Assembly: GCA_032834875.1 (NCBI GenBank)
Contig: CP135238.1
Span: 1,060,011 to 1,124,010, forward strand
Source of the DNA: Sulfuracidifex metallicus DSM 6482 = JCM 9184
GTDB taxonomy: Archaea > Thermoproteota > Thermoprotei_A > Sulfolobales > Sulfolobaceae
Reading direction: 5' to 3'
Length of the DNA stretch: 64,000 nucleotides
Made by a program: the position numbers and the translations under genes. This document shows positions 17,951 through 27,302 of this stretch, piece by piece. The notes beneath the pieces were generated by a model, which saw only the letters and a list, made by a program, of their open reading frames with translations, had not been told where the DNA came from and ran no database searches. Numbering within the stretch: the first letter of the stretch is position 1; each line of letters begins with the position of its first letter.

Positions 17951-19243
17951 TCAAGAGCTTTCACCTCTGTCTCCTGCTTCGACTAGCGCAGCCTTGAACA
18001 TGTAAAACGCGTCAACTAGAGGTATCTGTCCCTCTTTATCCCACCCTTTCAGTAAGGTTAACATCAGCTTGGAAGCTTCTTTATGTCTCGTTGCTTGCCT
18101 CATCATGTATATTACAGTATAGTAAGGATCCTTGGTTCTATGGAAGGTCTCCACTATATCCTCCATGACTCTCACGTAGTCCTTGAACGATTTGACCCTC
18201 TTTTCGTAATCATCAGGGAAGCTCTTCAGCACTAACTTGAGGTCATCCGACAAGGCCATAATGTCCTTCCAGAAGGAGAAGTTTGTCTTCATCTTGTACA
18301 TTGCCCTTACCTTTTCTTCCTCTTTTTGATTATGGGTGGAAGATAGGGGGTCAGCGCTCCATTCCCTCTTAATTTCCTCCACTGACGACCGCGTTACCAG
18401 CGACGAGGCAAAGAGGAACGTGAGAGTGTTCCTTTCCTGTTCGCTTTTTACTCCTTCTTTATTAGTTGTGCCCATTACGGTCTCTTTTTCTATCTTTCCA
18501 TCTTCCATTAGCTTGTCAGCTGCATCTATGGCGAACTGAATGGGAGTATCGCTCTTCACCGTTGCAACGCCAACTTTGAAGGACATCCCCAACTTACTCG
18601 TCGCTTTCTCCAATGCGTTCATTGTAAGTATCGGTGCAGTCATTGCAGGGCCTATGAGAAGTATATCATCTCCTCCCATGTATTGGACTCCAAGGAGAGT
18701 CCTCATTATCATACCCTTGTTTAGTACGCCATCTTTCTCGGCCTCGTCTGCGGCCTCCACAAAGCTCTTCTTAACCCAGTAGTCCACCTTGAAGCTCTTG
18801 TCAATGTATTCGCCGAAGTTAAGGGAGCTGCCGAAGTACTCTCCGGCGTCGTTCCCGTCGCTTTTTACAACGGATAAGTAACCTCTAGGAGCCTTAACAG
18901 GCTCGTATTTCTTCCCTTCGCCTTCATCTATTATATCTCCAGACAAGTAACTCATAGGAGCGTCCAAGGCTTCCTCTAGAGGGGATATATCAACGGATCC
19001 TATCTTAAACGACGCTTTAAGCTTTGAGCTAAATCCCTTGCTCTTTGATATTTCGTGAACTGTTAAACACCTACGACATAGACGCTTCCCTCTATCATCT
19101 TTTTTAACAGCAGGATATACTCCACAGCTTTCGCAGACCGCATGTAGACCTGGCGACACAATCTTGAAGGAGGAGGGAGATATCTTTAACCCTTTCACTC
19201 CGTCTTTCCCGAAAAGTTCGCTGACCGCTTTATATCCTCTCAT
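17951..19243 (-). CDS. cas10: Cas10 C-terminal half: zinc finger, GGDD palm, Cas11-like tail
   Basis: The 430-residue protein holds the catalytic half of a split Cas10. A zinc finger (CESC 37-40, CRRC 56-59) is followed by palm sequences YLSVVKSDGND (about 123-132) and QYMGGDDILLIGP (187-199). The GGDD cyclase motif is intact, so synthesis of cyclic oligoadenylate from ATP is expected. The last 90 residues form the helical D4 domain and resemble the Cas11 protein of this operon (MRQATRHKEASKLM here versus MRQASRNHFTETAKILV there). It follows the HD half by 23 bases. Confidence 0.9.
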   Translation of the reverse strand: MRGYKAVSELFGKDGVKGLKISPSSFKIVSPGLHAVCESCGVYPAVKKDDRGKRLCRRCLTVHEISKSKGFSSKLKASFKIGSVDISPLEEALDAPMSYLSGDIIDEGEGKKYEPVKAPRGYLSVVKSDGNDAGEYFGSSLNFGEYIDKSFKVDYWVKKSFVEAADEAEKDGVLNKGMIMRTLLGVQYMGGDDILLIGPAMTAPILTMNALEKATSKLGMSFKVGVATVKSDTPIQFAIDAADKLMEDGKIEKETVMGTTNKEGVKSEQERNTLTFLFASSLVTRSSVEEIKREWSADPLSSTHNQKEEEKVRAMYKMKTNFSFWKDIMALSDDLKLVLKSFPDDYEKRVKSFKDYVRVMEDIVETFHRTKDPYYTVIYMMRQATRHKEASKLMLTLLKGWDKEGQIPLVDAFYMFKAALVEAGDRGESS

Positions 19244-19266
19244 CCTGTAGGGATTGTTTCCAATAA

Positions 19267-20634
19267 TTAGGGGGTAGATGAAACTGTTAGACTCACGTCG
19301 AGGTCATGCAACAAGGTTACCTTCCTCAATTCCTCCTCTATCCTACTCTCGTTCACGTTAGATGAATCCCTTCTGGTCACGATGAAGGAGTGACCTCCAC
19401 TACTGACAAGCAAGGAATCCAAGGGGAGATAAGTCTTGTCATACATGCTGTCTATGACCACGAAAGGTATTGTAGTTACACTCATATCAACTAAAGTACT
19501 TGCAGCAGACATGTCCCTTAAGTCAGAGAAGAACTTTATAAAGGACTGAACGCCTGGGAAGTTGAACATGTTGAGGTCGGCTATCACGTTCTGAGATGGA
19601 TTAATATCGTCCTGCCTATTTGACCTCTGTCTCTCCTGTAATTTCTTATAAACTTGTTTGGAACATTCTTCATATTTGTTCTTTAGAAATTTATCTTTCT
19701 TCTCTAGTTCGTTAATATAATCCTCAGCTTCACTTGCTTTCTTGTGAAGTGTTTCACGGAAAGGAGAACAATCTTGGATTGAAGAGTATAATTGCTCCAG
19801 GTCGCTCCTCTCTATCCTTCCTTCCCCTGACGAGATTAGGTCGCCCTCTATGTTCACCAAGTGATGTTTCCTAGCCCTCTCTTCAGCCTTGCGTAGCACG
19901 TCCACTAATCCAGACCTCAACTTTGGGTTAACATCAGTGTTTTTTTGGATCTCGTCAATTAGACCGTCAAAGAAATCTGTTGATGATTCCCAATGCCTCC
20001 CGAAATCTGTTAGTTTCCCTATGTCGTGCAGTACTGTCGCTAACCTCAGGAATGGAAGATCCTGGGAGTCAGGGAAGATCGTCCACTCGGCCATGGAGGA
20101 AATGGAAAGGTGGGCTGATAACGAGCCTATGTTATTTCCCGGTCTACTGTCTGCTGGAACTGTTATGAGAGCTTCGTACACTGAGTAGATTTTGTCCTGA
20201 AATAGAGAAATGAAGCGTAAGAACGGATTTTTATTAGAATTTCCCTTAGCTCCCCAATCTCCTTTCACTACTTCCGTTACCTTGTCAGGGCTTACCTTTC
20301 CTTTTATATGCCTCTGCAAGACGTAATTCGCTAACGTTTCAAAGTTGTTGGCATTTTTTGGTACATCTCTTTTATAACGTTCATTTTCTGGTACAACATC
20401 TACTGTATAACGTAAAGGAGGAAGCAACATCGGTGCTTTCAACACCAAGGAGATCAGGTCTGACATCGCCAACGCTGCTTCTCTCTCATCTACGTTAAAG
20501 TCCTCAAGCATTATACTACTTCCTTTGGAGATTACGTCCTTGAAATTGTTGAAAGCAGTCCTAGTCTTGTTTTCGTCTACCATATCCACTTTTCCAGTGT
20601 CAGGATTGTAAACTCCTCTAATCATGTTTATCAC
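19267..20634 (-). CDS. cas10: Cas10 N-terminal half with HD nuclease domain
   Basis: The 455-residue protein carries the HD motif LATVLHDIGKLTDFGRHWE (about 198-216), expected to cleave single-stranded DNA. A long charged helical segment (about 290-345) follows, then a palm-like C-terminus with LLVSSGGHSFIVTRR (about 417-431). It lacks GGDD, which lies in the next gene. A Cas10 split into two polypeptides is known from Saccharolobus type III-D loci. The start overlaps the upstream 62-codon gene by 17 bases, so the two are translationally coupled. Confidence 0.85.
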   Translation of the reverse strand: MINMIRGVYNPDTGKVDMVDENKTRTAFNNFKDVISKGSSIMLEDFNVDEREAALAMSDLISLVLKAPMLLPPLRYTVDVVPENERYKRDVPKNANNFETLANYVLQRHIKGKVSPDKVTEVVKGDWGAKGNSNKNPFLRFISLFQDKIYSVYEALITVPADSRPGNNIGSLSAHLSISSMAEWTIFPDSQDLPFLRLATVLHDIGKLTDFGRHWESSTDFFDGLIDEIQKNTDVNPKLRSGLVDVLRKAEERARKHHLVNIEGDLISSGEGRIERSDLEQLYSSIQDCSPFRETLHKKASEAEDYINELEKKDKFLKNKYEECSKQVYKKLQERQRSNRQDDINPSQNVIADLNMFNFPGVQSFIKFFSDLRDMSAASTLVDMSVTTIPFVVIDSMYDKTYLPLDSLLVSSGGHSFIVTRRDSSNVNESRIEEELRKVTLLHDLDVSLTVSSTP

Positions 20635-20806
20635 CTAATAAAGATCTTGACAGTATGTGAATCAGAAACTCCGAGTTTTCCTCTGTCCACACCATCCTGT
20701 CTCCCTGAACTTCCACATTAACTAACTTGAAGCAGTTCCCCTTATCTTCGAGGGTAACGCTTAAATCATTTCTTATACAGAGTTTCAAAATCTCACCTTT
20801 CCTCAA
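20618..20806 (-). CDS. 62-residue protein of the type III-D operon
   Basis: A small, mostly polar protein with alternating short hydrophobic stretches (ILKLCIRNDLSVTLED, FKLVNVEVQGD, FLIHILSRSLLG). It is embedded with overlaps on both sides (14 bases with the upstream cas7, 17 with cas10-HD), which argues that it is a real subunit or assembly factor. I do not recognise the family. It could correspond to one of the small unclassified proteins found in type III-D operons. Confidence 0.6.
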   Translation of the reverse strand: MRKGEILKLCIRNDLSVTLEDKGNCFKLVNVEVQGDRMVWTEENSEFLIHILSRSLLGDKHD

Positions 20807-21575
20807 CTACTCTCACGTGTCCCTTGTGGGCTTCTAGAAATGCCTTCACGTATTTCCCCGTATCCACGTTAGGGACGTTGAACTTAACCCTCCCCCAACT
20901 TTGGTTGGTGAACTTGAACCTTCCCATGAGAACTATGCCGTTTCCTCTACCTATCCCTAAGGCGAAGAGTATTGCCCCAACGTCTGCGTCATCATAGTTT
21001 CTAACCGTGAAGGATCCAAGAAACTTTGATCCTTTCTCCACGGTTTCATAAGTGGACCCAGTCATGGGAACGAGGTTCACCTTTCCGTCCTGAAACGTTA
21101 AATCTGTGAAGGAAACCCTGCTGGCCAATCCCATATTTCCCATTAGATCACACACGAAGCACATCTCACTGTTGTCCTCAAATCTCTCGCTAAATTTCCT
21201 CTGGGGACGAAATATGGATTGATAAACCCTAGACACCGTCCTAGATGGCTTAGTGGCGAGGAAGGTGTAACAAGCACAGTCAACCAAGAGCTCTAGCCTA
21301 GATCTCACAAGTCCCTTCACCGTACCACCAGGAATGGCTAACCCTTGAGTAGTCTGCATGAACTTCACGAACTCCCTAGCTGCATGAGCTTCCTTTGGCA
21401 GAGATCCTGTCTTGAGGAACATTTCCACGTCACTGTCGTTAATGGCAGTGACTTGTTCAAACTGGCTTTTCCCTGATGATACGTGGAGATGATCGCTCAT
21501 AACACTCATCTCCAGCTTGAAGCTAGCTGTCTTTCCGCCGTTTCTGTCCTTAACGCTCACTTTATGGTTTAACAT
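20793..21575 (-). CDS. Type III-D Cas7-like RAMP
   Basis: I take ATG at 21575 (260 residues); a longer GTG/ATG frame to 21605 exists. RAMP features are QGLAIPGGTVKGLVRSRLEL (about 91-110), a Cys turn MCFVCDLMGNMGLASRVSF (about 147-165) and GIGRGNGIVLMG near residue 215. These match the Cas7 group, with a Csm5-like flavour because the N-terminal half is drawn out. It overlaps the upstream cas7 by 14 bases. Confidence 0.8.
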   Translation of the reverse strand: MLNHKVSVKDRNGGKTASFKLEMSVMSDHLHVSSGKSQFEQVTAINDSDVEMFLKTGSLPKEAHAAREFVKFMQTTQGLAIPGGTVKGLVRSRLELLVDCACYTFLATKPSRTVSRVYQSIFRPQRKFSERFEDNSEMCFVCDLMGNMGLASRVSFTDLTFQDGKVNLVPMTGSTYETVEKGSKFLGSFTVRNYDDADVGAILFALGIGRGNGIVLMGRFKFTNQSWGRVKFNVPNVDTGKYVKAFLEAHKGHVRVVEER

Positions 21576-22407
21576 GCTTGAACACCTCCAAGAACTTATT
21601 GTCATTCATGGGGTCCATGGGGAATGTAACCTCTACCTTTTCGTCTTTTGGATCCATGTCTGGCAGCTCATAGGGAACGTACTCCTTCATTTCTAGTTTC
21701 AAATTTTGGAACTTTACAACTCCGAAGCCGCGACTTTTATTTCCTCCAACTTGCGTAAACCCTTGGTCTATTTCTTTCATTATTGAAAGAATATACCCTA
21801 TCACATAGTTGGTTGGGTTTATCATGTTTATCCTAAATGTAAACACGGAATCAGGCTCCACGTAGTCCATAGTGACTAGCGCACGTCCGGATACGCTTCC
21901 CGTCTCCCTGTTTATGGCTATCATAGGCCTTGTGCCTATTTCATATGAAGTAGGCGTCTTTGGATATGAGTCGAAAAAGGAAACAGAAGCCCTCATATGG
22001 GGGGCGCCGAAGACCTTACAGTTGATGCATGTATCACTCCAAACTAGCTTCACGGCTTCATCGTAGTTTCCGTTCTTTAGCAATTCCTCAAGTTTGTTCT
22101 CTATCCTATCCACGCAAGTCTGCTTAGTGAGTCCAGTGCAAACGTTAACGCCCTTACCCCTCATTAACCTCTCTCCAGTGGAACGAAAGACGCCCTTCCA
22201 GGAAGAGCCAGGGATCACCGGAACTCTATCTTCACCCATCCTTACCCTCAGCAGACCTTGGTTCGCGGTTGACAGTACGTCCACGTTATCCCTTCCAATC
22301 CCTACCCTCAATGGAGTTACGTTTACTACTTCCCCGCTAATTACTGCCTCCCTTACCAGAATATCCTTCCTTATCAGGATGTATTGATTTGATAAGTTCT
22401 GAGCCAT
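21562..22407 (-). CDS. Type III-D Cas7-like RAMP (Csm3 family)
   Basis: The start is ATG at 22407, four bases beyond the upstream stop and preceded by a GAGGTG ribosome-binding sequence. The 281-residue product has VIPGSSWKGVFRSTGERLM (about 66-84), a Cys-rich insert (CTGLTKQTC, TCINCKVFGAPH, about 92-140) and a C-terminal GGNKSRGFGVVKF. The insert resembles the thumb/zinc loop of Csm3 and Cmr4. It is expected to be a crRNA-binding backbone subunit. Confidence 0.85.
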   Translation of the reverse strand: MAQNLSNQYILIRKDILVREAVISGEVVNVTPLRVGIGRDNVDVLSTANQGLLRVRMGEDRVPVIPGSSWKGVFRSTGERLMRGKGVNVCTGLTKQTCVDRIENKLEELLKNGNYDEAVKLVWSDTCINCKVFGAPHMRASVSFFDSYPKTPTSYEIGTRPMIAINRETGSVSGRALVTMDYVEPDSVFTFRINMINPTNYVIGYILSIMKEIDQGFTQVGGNKSRGFGVVKFQNLKLEMKEYVPYELPDMDPKDEKVEVTFPMDPMNDNKFLEVFKHVKP

Positions 22408-22411
22408 AACC

Positions 22412-23074
22412 TTACACCTCAAGATCTGAAAGTCCGAACTTGGTACACTTAACCTCGGTTAACCTCATCAGTCCTAATCCAGTGCTCTTCTTTCCGCCTA
22501 TCTGAAATCCCGACTTCATAGTTTCAATTACCTGAGCTATAATCTCACCTTTTTCATCGTTCCCCTTACAGTCCTCACTCAACTCGATCCCCCACAGTAT
22601 CGCAGTAAACTTGAACTTATTCCCTACATCAACCATATCAAGGGAGAACAAGTTAGACGGATATTGTCCATTAAAAACCCTGTCTATTGTTACCATTGTC
22701 CTAGTGTGAACTGTAGGCCTATCAACCGGCATTGCGTCCATCACTTCCACTGCAGAGGCGTTGGACTGAGAACCGAAAAGCTGCGAGGTGATGTCATCAG
22801 GTTTCTTATTTTCTTCACCAGTTTTTCCATTATCCTCTTTATCGTCGTAGGGATAGACGACTTTTCCTCCCCTTGCCTTAATCATACTCTCAACAAGACT
22901 CCTCATGAACCCCTTCAACGTCGAACCTGGTATAAAAGGAACTCCCTTCCTCATTATCATAGCTGAGTCTGTAGTCTGCTGAAATGCGCTCTTTGACACA
23001 CTTGTTTTCCCTCCCCCTATCCTGAGAGGAGTATCGTTGACTAGGATACCTTGTACTCTGGTTCCATCTATCAT
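22412..23074 (-). CDS. Type III-D Cas7-like RAMP (Csm3 family)
   Basis: The 220-residue protein shows the Cas7 motifs FIPGSTLKGFMRSLVES (about 47-63), VDRPTVHTRTMVTIDRVFNG (about 116-135) and the C-terminal GGKKSTGLGLMRL (about 195-207). A charged insert (YDDKEDNGKTGEENKKPDD) is probably a surface loop. It overlaps cas11 upstream by four bases (ATGA). Confidence 0.85.
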   Translation of the reverse strand: MIDGTRVQGILVNDTPLRIGGGKTSVSKSAFQQTTDSAMIMRKGVPFIPGSTLKGFMRSLVESMIKARGGKVVYPYDDKEDNGKTGEENKKPDDITSQLFGSQSNASAVEVMDAMPVDRPTVHTRTMVTIDRVFNGQYPSNLFSLDMVDVGNKFKFTAILWGIELSEDCKGNDEKGEIIAQVIETMKSGFQIGGKKSTGLGLMRLTEVKCTKFGLSDLEV

Positions 23075-23496
23075 GGACGACTACCCCTTCCCTGGTTTGG
23101 TCCTCCGTGATGTTCGTAACTTACTCTACCTGAACCGCTAGATCCAGTATAATTTGCGTTTGTAGAGCTTATGAATGAACTCACCATGGAGCCGAAGTTA
23201 TCGAAGCTAGACTGCACGTTACTAAGTGCCTCGAATGACCACTTGAATAAGCCAAGGAATTCCCTTGCCTTCATTATGTCCTTGTCCTTCAAGTATTTAA
23301 CCAGGATTTTTGCAGTCTCAGTGAAATGATTTCTAGACGCTTGTCTCATAATGAAGATGAGGAGATCATTAACGTTGTCTGTAGACTGAGAGAACTCAAG
23401 CATGTTGTTTATCTGTGTAGGATTCAATCCTTCTCTCTTTGCCTGAGAAACAGCTTTCGCTACAATATCATATAAAGATGACGTAGATTGGGACAT
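23071..23496 (-). CDS. cas11: Cas11 small subunit (Csm2-like), first gene of the type III-D operon
   Basis: A 141-residue helical protein followed by a Ser/Gly/Asn-rich tail (about 108-141). The central helices (LLIFIMRQASRNHFTETAKILVKYL) resemble the C-terminal D4 domain of the Cas10 half encoded downstream, the relation known between Cas11 and Cas10. Several copies normally line the crRNA-target duplex. The unstructured glycine-rich C-terminus is unusual for Csm2. Confidence 0.75.
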   Translation of the reverse strand: MSQSTSSLYDIVAKAVSQAKREGLNPTQINNMLEFSQSTDNVNDLLIFIMRQASRNHFTETAKILVKYLKDKDIMKAREFLGLFKWSFEALSNVQSSFDNFGSMVSSFISSTNANYTGSSGSGRVSYEHHGGPNQGRGSRP

Positions 23497-24284
23497 TTTG
23501 ATCTACCTGCCCATCTGGGCATTTAATATAAAGTCTAAACACATTAAAATATGTTACGAAACGTAAAAATTAGGCTAAACAATAGGTTTATTCGGTGTTA
23601 TATTTTGCAGTAGGAAAAACCTAGAGTTGTATTAAGTTAGAGCCTCTATACTAACCCTTCAAAGCGAGTATATAAGATCGAGTATATAAGATAAAGACAG
23701 TTAGTCTCATGATCAGTTACGCATTTATCTCAATAGCATTCGTATAATATTTTACTTTTTAAATCACGGAACACGTATTTCTCCTTGTGTCTTCTTTTGT
23801 CTAGTTCAAGTTTTTATTATTTATATTTTTTAATATAAAAATTAATAATAGATTAGCCATAACCTTTAGAAGTTTATAAAAAAATTCTCATATGGGAAAC
23901 GTATCCAAAAATAATACTAAATAAACTGTAGGTTATCTATCAATTCATAAAGGATAGACGCTTTAACTTTTTTGTAAGACTATAAAAGTCTTTTGTAGTG
24001 ATTAAGAACGTTTATTTTAGGACGATTTAGGATGAGTAAAATTTAATTAAAATTTAATCTAGTGTAAGGTAGTTGGCTTACTATTATTTTATATACCAGA
24101 GTAAAGTTTTTTAACTACTTTTGACAGAAATAATCTTGTCCTAAAATGAGACTGAATAACCTTGGTTTAAAGCAGTTGATTCTATTTAGACGTTTTTTTA
24201 AAGTAAATATTTACAGCATAGCTTCAGAGACTCCAACGGGCTGGAAAAGACAAATAATTATCTCCATTTCCACGGGGTGTTCTA
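23497..24284. other. Divergent control region between type III-D operon and cas4-like/cas6
   Basis: This 788-bp AT-rich region has no convincing gene. It contains the palindrome next to cas11, two tandem 14-base copies of cgagtatataagat (about 23665-23692), a hairpin (aagact-ataaa-agtctt, about 23973) and a direct repeat of aaaatttaat (about 24037-24058). Its length and repeats suggest regulated divergent promoters. Confidence 0.5.
23508..23521 (-). promoter_or_regulatory. Palindromic operator between TATA box and start of the type III-D operon
   Basis: TGCCCATCTGGGCA is a perfect inverted repeat of 6+6 bases around a 2-base centre. On the minus strand it follows immediately after a TATA-like TTTATATTAA (23523-23532) and ends 12 bases before the ATG of cas11. 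A protein bound here would cover the transcription start, so it looks like a repressor site. Confidence 0.55.
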
Positions 24285-25022
24285 ATGATGGCCAGTAACC
24301 TCATTGAAGTATATGAAGTAAACTTTGTCACAAATCCCAAACTAGAGATACCCTACCGTCGTGCCTTATCAATTTCAGATAATATAGCTGGCAAATTCAC
24401 GTCTAATACGAAAAGGACTTACAGCGTTAAAGACTTGGTGAACTTAAGCTTCAACGTCCACGAAACCCCCCATGAAACTTTCTCAGTAGAAAACGCAGCG
24501 GTTCCCATAGTAGAAGAGCTAATAGGCTACGGCCAAAGACACGAGAAACTCCAGCTTACCCTTCCTTTTGATGGAGAAGAAATAACGGTAATAGGAAAAC
24601 CGGACCTTACAATTAAAATGAGGGATTTCAACGTAGTCGTAGAACATAAGGGAATTCACGTCGATATGATAGAAAGAGAATTTCAAGCTAAATCTAGGTG
24701 CAAGTCTTGGTGGGAGAGCCTCATATCTTCAACAAAATTCGAGCGTCATGTACTTCAATCGTTAATATACGCTTCTATGGAATCCTCATTAAAGAAAGCG
24801 CCCACAATCCCGGTCATAGCTTACACTCCATACACGATAGTTAATTGTAAGGCAATAATCTACGCCGTAATGTTAGTATATCCTGGTTCATCATTTTCTC
24901 CATGCCTTGACCTGCCCAGTAGTCTACCAAGTCTTTTCAGGAAAGAGAGTATGGAATGGCTTTCGCCTGAAGGATACCTTCTGAGCGTCCTAAGGAAATC
25001 GCTAAAGGGAAGAGCTAGATGA
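24285..25022 (+). CDS. Cas4-like PD-(D/E)XK nuclease without Fe-S cysteines
   Basis: The 245-residue protein has a PD-(D/E)XK core: Asp107 in VIGKPDLTI, then Glu120 and Lys122 in VVVEHKG. A Q-containing helix (FERHVLQSLIYAS, about 151-163) corresponds to motif IV of Cas4/RecB nucleases. The four clustered cysteines of true Cas4 are absent; the few Cys are scattered. Its stop overlaps the cas6 start by four bases, so the two are co-translated. It may be a CRISPR-associated nuclease of unknown step, not necessarily in adaptation. A second Met at codon 2 is equally likely as start. Confidence 0.65.
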   Translation: MMASNLIEVYEVNFVTNPKLEIPYRRALSISDNIAGKFTSNTKRTYSVKDLVNLSFNVHETPHETFSVENAAVPIVEELIGYGQRHEKLQLTLPFDGEEITVIGKPDLTIKMRDFNVVVEHKGIHVDMIEREFQAKSRCKSWWESLISSTKFERHVLQSLIYASMESSLKKAPTIPVIAYTPYTIVNCKAIIYAVMLVYPGSSFSPCLDLPSSLPSLFRKESMEWLSPEGYLLSVLRKSLKGRAR

Positions 25023-25750
25023 AGGTCATCTGTAGGGTGAAAGTAACTCCCTCCACAGATGCTATTATTCCTCCTTTTTCCTCCAAAGTTGGAAAAACGT
25101 TGTTGGGAGGGACCAAGTTGAACGTCTCAATATCGCCTTTATGGGACGGAAAAAAATACCTCTTCAAGGCTGGTGATGTCCCCCTGCCCATGACAGTATA
25201 TGCAGGAGATGATTACTGGTTCAGGATTGGTGGAGATGAAAAAGACGTAGCTAGAGCTATAACAAGTCTGAGGGAAACCAAGGTATTCAACACTTGGTGG
25301 CATGTTCGAGACGTGGAAGTGAACCAAGTGGAGAACGTACCTTCAGACGCCAAGAAGATGGTAGTGGAAACAATGACCCCTGCTATACTTCCCGATCCGT
25401 TTAACCCAAAAAAGAGAAAGAGGTTCTCCAACGAATTCGTAACGGTTTTTGCCGTTAACTTTATGGACGAACTAAAGTTCACAAGAGAGGATGTGAAGGA
25501 GAAGCTGGCAACCATAGAGGAAGTAGTAACTGAAGAGCCGTCGTGGATGAGGTGGGAAACCGTGAATTACGCAGGAAAGAGAGTGGTTGGGGTCACAGGA
25601 AAGTTCACTTATTCCTCAGAGAGGTTAGGCGAGATCATGCCAGTACTGGAGAACGCTATAGCGAAGGGAATAGGAAGCTCAAGGAGGAACGGATTTGGAA
25701 TCGTGAAGATTACCTTAGAGAGCAAGAACGTAAAAGTAACATTTTATTAA
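25019..25750 (+). CDS. cas6: Cas6-family crRNA endoribonuclease
   Basis: The 243-residue protein ends with the Cas6 glycine-rich loop KGIGSSRRNGFGIVKI (about 216-231). It contains the mid-protein pattern MVVETMTPAILPDPFNP (about 114-130), common in Cas6. It would cut repeat RNA to leave an 8-base 5' handle. Linkage to the type III-D locus and to a Cas4-like gene suggests it serves that module. A second cas6 lies at 58.1 kb. The general-base His is not obvious; His95 in TWWHVRD is the only His I see. Confidence 0.75.
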   Translation: MKVICRVKVTPSTDAIIPPFSSKVGKTLLGGTKLNVSISPLWDGKKYLFKAGDVPLPMTVYAGDDYWFRIGGDEKDVARAITSLRETKVFNTWWHVRDVEVNQVENVPSDAKKMVVETMTPAILPDPFNPKKRKRFSNEFVTVFAVNFMDELKFTREDVKEKLATIEEVVTEEPSWMRWETVNYAGKRVVGVTGKFTYSSERLGEIMPVLENAIAKGIGSSRRNGFGIVKITLESKNVKVTFY

Positions 25751-26080
25751 AAAATCATTAAAAAGAGCGGTAAAAGTTCTGCTGAGGAAAAAAATGGATA
25801 TGCATTTATAATGTGATAAGATTTTCCTTAGTTTCTTTTTTCTCAAGTATATCCATATAAATAAGCGTCACAACGTAGGATACAGTGTAGTCTGTCTTTT
25901 TTCTTTTCCGAATTCTAGTTTTTGACATCAACTATTACATTGAATTTTCTTTTTTTCTCTACTATAATCTTCAATCCTCTAATAAGAGGATAGTAGATAC
26001 TTAAACACCTCCAAACATAAAAGTTATTGCATCGATTTAATCCCATTCTCTTTTTAATTAGCAAAATCAAAGTTTTAATT
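25751..26080. other. Intergenic, AT-rich
   Basis: These 330 bp follow cas6. The only structure noted is a short hairpin atcctct-aata-agaggat at about 25974-25991. No gene was seen. Confidence 0.45.
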
Positions 26081-26352
<272 letters not shown>

Positions 26353-26525
26353 TTCTCTGTAAAATACAAGATGAAACAATAAGTAAGGATATTTCTACCC
26401 TTCCTGTAAGCATTTATGTTAGCAATAAAGAAAGTATAATAGATCTTAATATAAATAAATTAATAATAATAATTATACAATAAAATTCTATAAGATAAAT
26501 CTATGGTAGGCACTAGTTATAAGTA

Positions 26526-27177
26526 ATGAATCTACAAATAGTATCATCAGTAATAGCTCCTCTTCTGATTCTGCAACCATACACGCTGGAATCATCTGCA
26601 GCTTACAACCCCATACCTTACCCAGGATCAGGAGGGGTGCTAACAGCAAAAATGTATACTTCATAGGGCTTACAATTGATAAGCTTGACGCATGCGGTAA
26701 CACAAAGTACTATGAAGTAGCGTTGTCTTGGAATGGTACTAATGCTACACTTGTACTGGAAATCTTGAATTCTTCAATGTATCCTCAAATCGTGAATTAT
26801 ACTCTACTAGTATATAACTCATGCTTTACGCAAAAGTGTGAAAATAACGCTACAATAGTAGCAGAGTGAAGAAATTGGATGATAAGTGAATTAGACAATT
26901 ACTTGTACATAGAAGGCTACAATAATTGTAGAATAGCATTATCCTTTGGTGTATAAATACTACAACTAATGGTGTAGAGCTGTATCAAACTGATCCTATT
27001 GATTTGCAGATATACGTTTACCATGAGTGAAATAATGTTTACGTTTATGGTTGTTCGTATTTTGCTGGGCCATTATATGAAGAAGATGGTGAGCAATTCA
27101 TAAATATCGAATCTCTTACTGGGTTCGGTAATCAATATGAATTTGATTACGTTCTGAAACAAGTCGCCTTTTTCTCT
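26526..27177 (+). pseudogene. Decayed exported protein with several frame breaks
   Basis: From ATG 26526 a signal-peptide-like segment (MNLQIVSSVIAPLLILQPYT) and PIPYPGSGG are encoded. The frame closes at TAG 26664-26666, while the adjacent frame continues with FIGLTIDKLDACGNTKYYEV and Asn/Tyr-rich sequence to TGA 26867-26869. Coding-like text resumes beyond it and, after another shift near 26955, runs past a TGA at 27028-27030. The composition matches secreted or surface proteins of Sulfolobales. It is a multiply damaged relic. Confidence 0.5.
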
Positions 27178-27302
27178 AGGCTTCGAAACTTATTTATAGT
27201 ATAGACACCAGTCCCGAAAACTTATTTCGTTTAGTTTTTGGAGTAAAACACAAAGAAATGGACTATTTGACCAAATTAATTAGCTGAAGATAGCGGTGCC
27301 GA

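Noticed and set aside
17676-17954. 92-codon minus-strand frame overlapping the cas10 stop
   Set aside because: TTG start, composition not protein-like, no recognisable motif; noted instead as an unexplained gap in the operon.
26526-27177. TGA read as tryptophan in several broken genes (26867, 27028, 3326, 40684)
   Set aside because: The same genes also show frameshifts, at least one site fits Gly not Trp, and intact genes use TGA as their stop (for example csx10 and cas10). Decay is the simpler explanation.
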